A DNA stretch of 64,000 bases from Pandoraea sp. ASV26 (GTDB lineage Bacteria; Pseudomonadota; Gammaproteobacteria; Burkholderiales; Burkholderiaceae): NCBI RefSeq assembly GCF_016428915.1, contig NZ_JAELTP010000006.1, positions 32,346 to 96,345 on the forward strand, read 5' to 3'. Each line of letters begins with the position of its first letter. The first letter of the stretch is position 1. Shown piece by piece: positions 59,026-64,000 of the stretch. Below the pieces are notes generated by a model that was given only the letters and a program-made list of their open reading frames with translations, was not told the DNA's origin and did not search any database. The translations under genes and the position numbers were made by a program.

Positions 59026-59069
59026 TTGACATTCACGGGTCTAAAGCGTTGTAAATTATACGCATTCGC
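59026..59069 (+). promoter_or_regulatory. Promoter and Fur-like site before the ABC ATPase
   Basis: A perfect -35 TTGACA (59026-59031) is followed after 18 bases by TGTAAA. An overlapping 19-base sequence at 59051-59069 matches the Fur consensus at 12 of 19 positions. Iron-responsive control of the transporter is plausible. Confidence 0.5.
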
Positions 59070-59133
59070 GATTGGGACTCTGACGCGGCCGGACGCCGAA
59101 AGTGCCCGGCCGCCGAGTAAAACCGTCGACTGG

Positions 59134-59161
59134 CTTCCGTCGACCTGCTTCCGTCGACTTG
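59134..59161 (+). repeat. Two tandem 14-base repeats before the ATPase gene
   Basis: CTTCCGTCGACCTG is directly followed by CTTCCGTCGACTTG. A partial third copy precedes them. They lie in the leader of the ATPase message. Confidence 0.75.
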
Positions 59162-59270
59162 ATTTCATCGGCCGGTTTTCATCCATCGATTTCCGTATGA
59201 CGATTTCCGCCGATGCGGTCTCTTCGATCCATTGACGTGTTCGCGTCGACACCTCTGCCACCCCACATCG

Positions 59271-60380
59271 ATGCCTCTGCCTTATCTGCTGCTCGACCAT
59301 ATCTCCGTGACCTACGACGCTGGCGGTCAGGTCCACACGGCCGTTCGCGACCTGTCGCTGTCACTCGCGCGCGGTGAGATCGGCTGTTTGCTAGGCCCGT
59401 CCGGCTGCGGCAAGACGACGGTGCTGCGCGCCGTGTGCGGCTTCGAGCCGCTCGCCGGTGGCCGGATCGTACTCGACACTCACGAGGTCGCCAACGCGCA
59501 GTTGAGCGAACCGCCCGAGCGCCGTCACGTCGGCGTGGTGTTTCAGGATTACGCGTTGTTCCCGCATCTGGACGTTGCGCGAAACATCGGCTTCGGCCTC
59601 GGACGCATGGCGCGGGGCGAGCGTCAGGCGCGCGTGAACATGCTCGCCGAGCGAGTCGGTCTGGCCGGCGTGTTGCGCAAGTATCCGCACGAACTCTCCG
59701 GCGGTCAGCAGCAACGCGTGGCGCTCGCCCGCGCGCTGGCGCCCTCACCCGCCCTTCTCCTGCTCGACGAGCCGTTTTCGAATCTCGATCTCGATCTGCG
59801 CGAACGTCTGGCCGTGGAGGTGCGCGAGATCATCCGGGCAAGCGGCGCGACGGCAATCCTTGTGACGCACGATCAGCACGAAGCCTTCGCCATGGCCGAT
59901 CGCATCGGCGTGATGCATGCGGGTGCGATTGCCCAATGGTCTCCCGCGCGCGAGTTGTGGCGCACGCCCGCCAATCGTGTGGTGGCGGACTTCATCGGAC
60001 GCGGCTCGCTCGTCCCGGGCACCTTCCGGGGCAATGCCGACGGCGGGGGCATCTCGCTGGAACTCGGGGAAATTGCCGTCTCGTCGGCGCTTGCTGACAA
60101 GCTGCTGCGCGCCGCCGCGAAAGACACCTACCCGGTGAACGTCGATGTCTTGCTGCGAGCGGACGACATCGCGCACGACCCCGCCAGTCCCTTTGAAGCC
60201 ACGCTCGTGAGGCGCGCGTTCCGCGGGGCCGATCAGCTCTACACGCTGCGTCTGGCCTCGGGCCGCGAGGTGATTGCGCGCGTGGACGGCGAGTTGGCGC
60301 ATGAAGCGGGCGAGCGCGTAGGGCTGCGTCTGACGGTGCGCCATCCGGTGGCGTTCACCGCCAGTGCCACCCCGGCCTGA
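59271..60380 (+). CDS. Iron(III)-type ABC transporter ATP-binding protein (FbpC-like)
   Basis: This 369-residue ATPase has Walker A GPSGCGKT (42-49), Q-loop [11 protein letters not shown], signature [15 protein letters not shown], Walker [13 protein letters not shown] and the H-loop [14 protein letters not shown]-terminal TOBE-like regulatory domain follows. It would energise the divergent two-domain permease. The ATG at 59271 was chosen over an earlier in-frame codon at 59232. Confidence 0.93.
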   Translation: MPLPYLLLDHISVTYDAGGQVHTAVRDLSLSLARGEIGCLLGPSGCGKTTVLRAVCGFEPLAGGRIVLDTHEVANAQLSEPPERRHVGVVFQDYALFPHLDVARNIGFGLGRMARGERQARVNMLAERVGLAGVLRKYPHELSGGQQQRVALARALAPSPALLLLDEPFSNLDLDLRERLAVEVREIIRASGATAILVTHDQHEAFAMADRIGVMHAGAIAQWSPARELWRTPANRVVADFIGRGSLVPGTFRGNADGGGISLELGEIAVSSALADKLLRAAAKDTYPVNVDVLLRADDIAHDPASPFEATLVRRAFRGADQLYTLRLASGREVIARVDGELAHEAGERVGLRLTVRHPVAFTASATPA

Positions 60381-60439
60381 CGTGTCAGAAGTACACCGTC
60401 ACTCAGAGGCTGGTAAAATCCGGCAAAACGGATGGGCCT

Positions 60440-61234
60440 ATGAAACAGTACCTCGACTTCATGCGCCATGTACTCGAACATGGCACAGACAAGACCGACC
60501 GCACGGGCACGGGCACGCGCTCGGTGTTCGGCTACCAGATGCGCTTCGACTTGCAGGAAGGATTCCCGCTCGTCACGACCAAGAAAGTGCATATCAAGTC
60601 CATCGTGCACGAACTGCTGTGGTTCTTGCAGGGCAGCACGAACGTGCGCTATCTGCAAGAAAACGGCGTGTCCATCTGGAACGAATGGGCGGATGCGGAC
60701 GGTGAACTCGGTCCGGTCTACGGCGCGCAATGGCGCTCGTGGCCGACGCCCGACGGCGGTCACATCGATCAGATCACGCAGATCGTCGACCAGATCCGTA
60801 CGACGCCCGACTCGCGCCGTCTGATCGTCTCCGCATGGAACGTCGGCGAGATTCCGCGCATGGCGTTGCCGCCGTGTCACGCGTTCTTCCAGTTCTATGT
60901 GGCGAACGGCAAGCTGTCGTGCCAGCTCTACCAGCGCAGCGCGGATATTTTCCTCGGCGTGCCGTTCAACATCGCGAGCTACGCACTGCTCACGCACATG
61001 ATGGCGCAGCAGACCGGGCTGGACGTCGGTGACTTCATCTGGACGGGCGGCGACTGCCACTTGTACAACAACCATCTGGAACAGGTCGAGACACAGCTCG
61101 CGCGCGAGCCGTTTCCGCTGCCGAAGCTCGAGATCGCGCGCAAGCCCGACTCGATTTTCGATTACCGTTTCGAAGACTTCCAGATCGTCGGGTACGAAGC
61201 GCATCCGCATATCAAGGCGCCGGTGGCCGTATGA
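60440..61234 (+). CDS. thyA: Thymidylate synthase
   Basis: This 264-residue enzyme methylates dUMP to dTMP using methylene-tetrahydrofolate. The nucleophile is Cys146 in [14 protein letters not shown], and [10 protein letters not shown] and [19 protein letters not shown] are also present. The length and numbering equal the E. coli enzyme. It overlaps folA by four bases (ATGA), so the two are translationally coupled, and FolA regenerates the folate it oxidises. A TAAAAT hexamer (60413-60418) may be the -10 element. Confidence 0.98.
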   Translation: MKQYLDFMRHVLEHGTDKTDRTGTGTRSVFGYQMRFDLQEGFPLVTTKKVHIKSIVHELLWFLQGSTNVRYLQENGVSIWNEWADADGELGPVYGAQWRSWPTPDGGHIDQITQIVDQIRTTPDSRRLIVSAWNVGEIPRMALPPCHAFFQFYVANGKLSCQLYQRSADIFLGVPFNIASYALLTHMMAQQTGLDVGDFIWTGGDCHLYNNHLEQVETQLAREPFPLPKLEIARKPDSIFDYRFEDFQIVGYEAHPHIKAPVAV

Positions 61235-61719
61235 CGATTCTTACGCTGGTCGTCGCCCGCGCCAGGAACGGCGTGATCGGGCGCGACAACCAATTGCCGT
61301 GGCGTTTGCCGGAAGATCTGGCTCACTTCAAACGCACAACGCTCGGCAAGCCGGTCGTCATGGGACGCAAGACGTACGACTCGATCGGCCGCCCGCTGCC
61401 GGGACGCCGCAATATCGTGGTATCGCGCAATCCCGATCTGAAGATCGACGGCTGCGAAGTGGCCAACTCGCTCATCGATGCCATGCGACTGTGTGTGGGT
61501 GTCGAGGAAATCTGCCTGATCGGCGGCGCGCAGTTGTATGCCGAATCACTGGCAAGTGCGGACAAGGTGATCGTGACGGAGATTGCCAAAGCCTTTGAGG
61601 GCGATGCGCATTTCCCCGATCTGCCGGCCGCGCAATGGCAGGAGACGGCACGCGAGACGCATCACTCGCCCGCCCCGAACGACTTCGACTACGCGTTCGT
61701 GACTTACGAACGGATTTGA
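61231..61719 (+). CDS. folA: Dihydrofolate reductase
   Basis: This 162-residue enzyme reduces dihydrofolate with NADPH and is the trimethoprim target. Key elements are the N-terminal [18 protein letters not shown] with substrate-binding Asp29, [15 protein letters not shown], and the C-terminal [10 protein letters not shown]. It overlaps thyA and is followed by a GC-rich stem-loop at 61725-61744. Confidence 0.97.
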   Translation: MTILTLVVARARNGVIGRDNQLPWRLPEDLAHFKRTTLGKPVVMGRKTYDSIGRPLPGRRNIVVSRNPDLKIDGCEVANSLIDAMRLCVGVEEICLIGGAQLYAESLASADKVIVTEIAKAFEGDAHFPDLPAAQWQETARETHHSPAPNDFDYAFVTYERI

Positions 61720-61724
61720 TGTGG

Positions 61725-61744
61725 CGGCGCGCGCTCGCGCGCCG
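61725..61744 (+). terminator. Hairpin after folA
   Basis: A perfect 9-base stem CGGCGCGCG / CGCGCGCCG is followed by TTCTC. It is probably a terminator between folA and the convergent GGDEF gene. Confidence 0.6.
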
Positions 61745-61765
61745 TTCTCATGCCGGGCCTTCAGT

Positions 61766-63205
61766 TCAAGCGCTCAGGTCGGCGCGCGGTACACCCGCTG
61801 ACGCGCCGCCTTCCCCGTCACTTTCCGGCGGAATTCCATCAGCAACATGCACGCGGTCACGCCCTAGTCGCATGGCGGCGTACAACGCCTCATCGGCAAA
61901 CGCGATCAGGCGCTCCGGCGTATCGCTGGGGTCTGCCTGCCGAGGCACGTGTGTCGCACACCCCACGCTGACGGTCACGACCCCTTGCGGTCCCGGCCCC
62001 GGCCTCGCCAATGCCCGGACGCTCTCCGTCACGCGCGTGGCAACGAAATAGGCACCGTTAGCGTCGGTTTCCGGCAGGACGATCACGAACTCCTCGCCGC
62101 CATAGCGCGCCACGATATCCGCCGGCCGATGCGTCGCTCGCATGATGGCCAGGGCAACGTGCTCAAGGCACTCGTCCCCCACAGGATGGCCGTACGCATC
62201 GTTGTAGCGCTTGAAGTGATCGACATCGACCATCAACAGCGATAACGGCTGCCCCGAGCGACGGGCCTGCTCGAAGTCACGCGGAAACCGGTCGTTGAAG
62301 TAGCGACGATTGAAGATGCCCGTGAGCGCATCGCGGTTGCTGTACTCGATCAATCGCAAATGCGCGCGCGTCAGTTCGCGATACAACCGCGTGACCTCCC
62401 ACACGAGCACGCACACGAGCAGTCCCGGTGCCGACATGCTGAACAAGCGCGCGAGATACCATCCTAGCGAGAATCGCACGGTACTCATCAGACTGAGCAC
62501 GGTGTCCGTCGCGCAGGCGAGGACAGCCAGCGCCATCCACAGATCGAGTACGGTACGCAGACGACCTATCGCCAGCACCGCGCCCAGCGCGACGAGGTTC
62601 ACCACCAGCAACACGACGCCCGCCCCGCGCGCCGAGAAGTCGCCCGGCGCCGTTGCCGGTGACAACGCTGGCGGCAATTTGAGCGCCAGTACCGTCATGC
62701 ACAGCAGTACGCCCACCACCAGCGGCAGGCCGACGAAGACCCACAACGCACGCCCCGTCGGCGGCAATTGCGTCACGGACTGCGGCGTGAAATGACGCCG
62801 CGAGATCATGGCAGCGAGCACCAGCGTGGGAAAACCTGCGTGCCAGATCACCCAGATCCAGCCCGACGTCGTCGGAAACGCCCCGAATAACCCCTGCGGC
62901 GTGAACAGGCCGGGGAACGTCAACAACTGCATCGCTACCGTCAACGCCGTAAAGGCATAAGCCCCCGCGAGCAGCCCGAACACCGGCAGCCGACTCACCT
63001 GAAACTGTGCCGCCAACAGAAAAGACGCAATCGTGGCCGTCGTGAACACGGTCAGCCCGCACATCGGCAGGAATGGCGCGACCGCTGGCAGCACTGCCGT
63101 CGCCTGCGGTGCCGCCAGGATGAGGGCGGCAAGGATAGCCATTGCCAGACAGCCGGCAAATGTCCGCTGCCCTCGCGATGCCCGCTCCATCAGAAAGCCG
63201 TCCAT
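61766..63205 (-). CDS. Membrane diguanylate cyclase (MASE4-like sensor plus GGDEF)
   Basis: This 479-residue protein has eight or nine N-terminal helices (to about residue 275) of the MASE4 type. A GGDEF domain has an intact active site GGEEF (369-373) and an inhibitory I-site RPAD (360-363) placed five residues before it. It is predicted to make cyclic di-GMP with product inhibition. AAGGAG precedes the ATG at 63205. Its leader is unusually rich in C and CA on the coding strand. Confidence 0.92.
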   Translation of the reverse strand: MDGFLMERASRGQRTFAGCLAMAILAALILAAPQATAVLPAVAPFLPMCGLTVFTTATIASFLLAAQFQVSRLPVFGLLAGAYAFTALTVAMQLLTFPGLFTPQGLFGAFPTTSGWIWVIWHAGFPTLVLAAMISRRHFTPQSVTQLPPTGRALWVFVGLPLVVGVLLCMTVLALKLPPALSPATAPGDFSARGAGVVLLVVNLVALGAVLAIGRLRTVLDLWMALAVLACATDTVLSLMSTVRFSLGWYLARLFSMSAPGLLVCVLVWEVTRLYRELTRAHLRLIEYSNRDALTGIFNRRYFNDRFPRDFEQARRSGQPLSLLMVDVDHFKRYNDAYGHPVGDECLEHVALAIMRATHRPADIVARYGGEEFVIVLPETDANGAYFVATRVTESVRALARPGPGPQGVVTVSVGCATHVPRQADPSDTPERLIAFADEALYAAMRLGRDRVHVADGIPPESDGEGGASAGVPRADLSA

Positions 63206-63569
63206 GATGGCTCCTTCAGTCCCTCGCGGGGGGGGGGGTTGTTGTGGTGTGGCAGTGTGGTGATGTAGTGGGTGACACGCACCAGCGCAGTGCGACCAAG
63301 TCACCGCGTGGGCTGGCGATTCGCAAAGCATGCACCAATTCGCGCCAGATGCCAACGGGGCCATTGGGGCCATTGGGCATGCGGCAAGGAAACGTCCGAA
63401 TTCGCTTGCATGTCCCCCGGGGAGACCACACCGGAGACCCTGATCAGGCAGTCAATGAGAAAAGCCGGTGGAGAAACGTCAGCGCACGCAGGGCGCGCAC
63501 GACCGTGCCAGAAGCATTTAATTGACCGGTAAGCACGCAACTGGGCACATATCCCCGCGAGGAAAGAAC
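63206..63569. other. Divergent intergenic region with C11 tract and 9-base repeat
   Basis: No gene is supported. On the minus strand the leader of the GGDEF gene has a run of 11 C (63228-63238) within a CA-rich, G-poor stretch to about 63280. Two copies of GGGGCCATT stand near 63357-63375. Confidence 0.65.
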
Positions 63570-64000
63570 ATGCCAGTCGATCTATCGACAGAACTCCAGA
63601 AATTTTTTGACGTTGCCCCGGGATGTTGGGGATGCAAGGATGAGAACTCTTCGTTTCTTTACGCCAACGAAGCCTATGGACGACTTATCGGATTGAGCTC
63701 ACATCTCGACGTCATAGGTCGCTCCGACTATGACATGCCCGGCAGAACCGTCTAATGCGCCCCGGACTTTCAGGCGCAAGACAAGGAAGTCATGAATAGC
63801 CGACGCGCAAGCCGCATTTTCGACTGGCATCCGTATTGCGACGGGGATTGGCAGGCACACATCTTCACGAAAACCCCATGGGTGGACGGCGCTGGCCGGG
63901 TGGTCGGCACGATTTTCCATGGCGAAGACTTGTCTCAATTCCCGGACTGCCAGTTGCTCAGGACACTGCTTTCCGGCCTTCAGGGAGGAGGACGGCATGG
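63570..64000 (+). pseudogene. PAS-domain regulator (PAS-LuxR type) interrupted by an in-frame stop; cut by window edge
   Basis: From the ATG at 63570 (AGGAAAG upstream) the first 61 codons encode a PAS-like start (ELQKFFDVAPGCWGCKDENS, GRSDYDMPGRTV). A TAA stands at 63753-63755. The same frame then continues without another stop to the window end with plausible protein (CAPDFQAQDKEVMNSRR, DWQAHIFTKTPWVDGAGRVVG, IFHGEDLS). A single base change explains the stop. Known PAS-LuxR proteins have this layout, but the C-terminal helix-turn-helix is outside the window. The base composition is more AT-rich than its neighbours, which suggests transfer. Confidence 0.75.

Larger units (their letters stand above)
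58851..59270. other. Divergent promoter region of the iron transporter genes (420 bases)
   Basis: No gene is supported. It contains a decamer repeat, a promoter with a Fur-like site, and two perfect copies of CTTCCGTCGAC[CT]TG (59134-59161). Confidence 0.6.

Overview
The window looks like ordinary chromosome from a GC-rich betaproteobacterium of the order Burkholderiales, and most like Pandoraea or a close relative in the Burkholderiaceae. This is inferred from gene content and codon style. The content includes an intracellular polyhydroxybutyrate depolymerase with a catalytic cysteine, a stand-alone RsxB next to nth, a two-domain iron permease, UbiC, and several DUF families typical of this group. 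No rRNA, tRNA, CRISPR array, insertion sequence or prophage was recognised. The left edge cuts iscR. The right edge cuts a broken PAS-type regulator gene.

Layout. 1-5.1 kb: iscR start with promoter and two IscR-type boxes, a membrane protein named 'site-specific recombinase', a low-molecular-weight tyrosine phosphatase and uvrB. 5.4-12.9 kb: tyrB, phaZ, a TetR regulator, rsxB, nth, a RutE-like nitroreductase, an EamA permease and DUF1841. 13-18 kb: two small periplasmic cytochromes c divergent from a MoxR ATPase/VWA pair, then benE and DUF2322. 18-24.6 kb: a SpeE-like protein, a Mug-type DNA glycosylase, ubiC, htpG with a sigma-32 promoter, and a MocR regulator divergent from DUF2917. 24.6-31.3 kb: a glyoxalase-like protein, EamA permease, aminotransferase, RidA-like protein, MFS exporter, LysR and CopD. 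31.3-40.5 kb: parC, a lytic transglycosylase, DUF4399, parE with paired DnaA boxes, an ABC-F ATPase, an acetyltransferase and a small conserved-looking protein. 41-49.5 kb: two small membrane proteins, glnS, urea transporter, photolyase, lipoprotein, mgtC-like gene and dinB with an SOS box. 49.6-56.5 kb: an accessory catabolic cluster. 57-60.4 kb: an iron-type ABC permease and ATPase, divergent and without a binding protein. 60.4-64 kb: thyA-folA, a MASE4-like/GGDEF cyclase, and a PAS-regulator pseudogene.

The most unusual gene set is at 49.6-56.5 kb. It holds a LysR regulator, a periplasmic binding protein, an aconitase-superfamily hydro-lyase whose swivel domain precedes its catalytic domain (reverse of canonical aconitase), a class III CoA-transferase, and a second CaiB-fold protein with the His/Asp pair of alpha-methylacyl-CoA racemase. 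Together they suggest uptake, (de)hydration, CoA activation and epimerisation of an unknown branched hydroxy acid. The substrate cannot be read from the sequence.

A second window-wide signal is a set of short tandem repeats with a 10- or 11-base period. In them a stop triplet (TGA/TAG/TAA) recurs at exact spacing. At benE, the Mug-type glycosylase, the MocR gene and the LysR gene at 55.5 kb, the gene's own stop codon is the first rung. Because 10 and 11 are not multiples of three, three rungs place stops in all three frames.

Regulatory sites that can be read include IscR boxes at iscR, a sigma-32 promoter at htpG, a LexA box at dinB, DnaA boxes at parE, a repeat operator between the MocR gene and DUF2917, and two Fur-like sites around the iron transporter.
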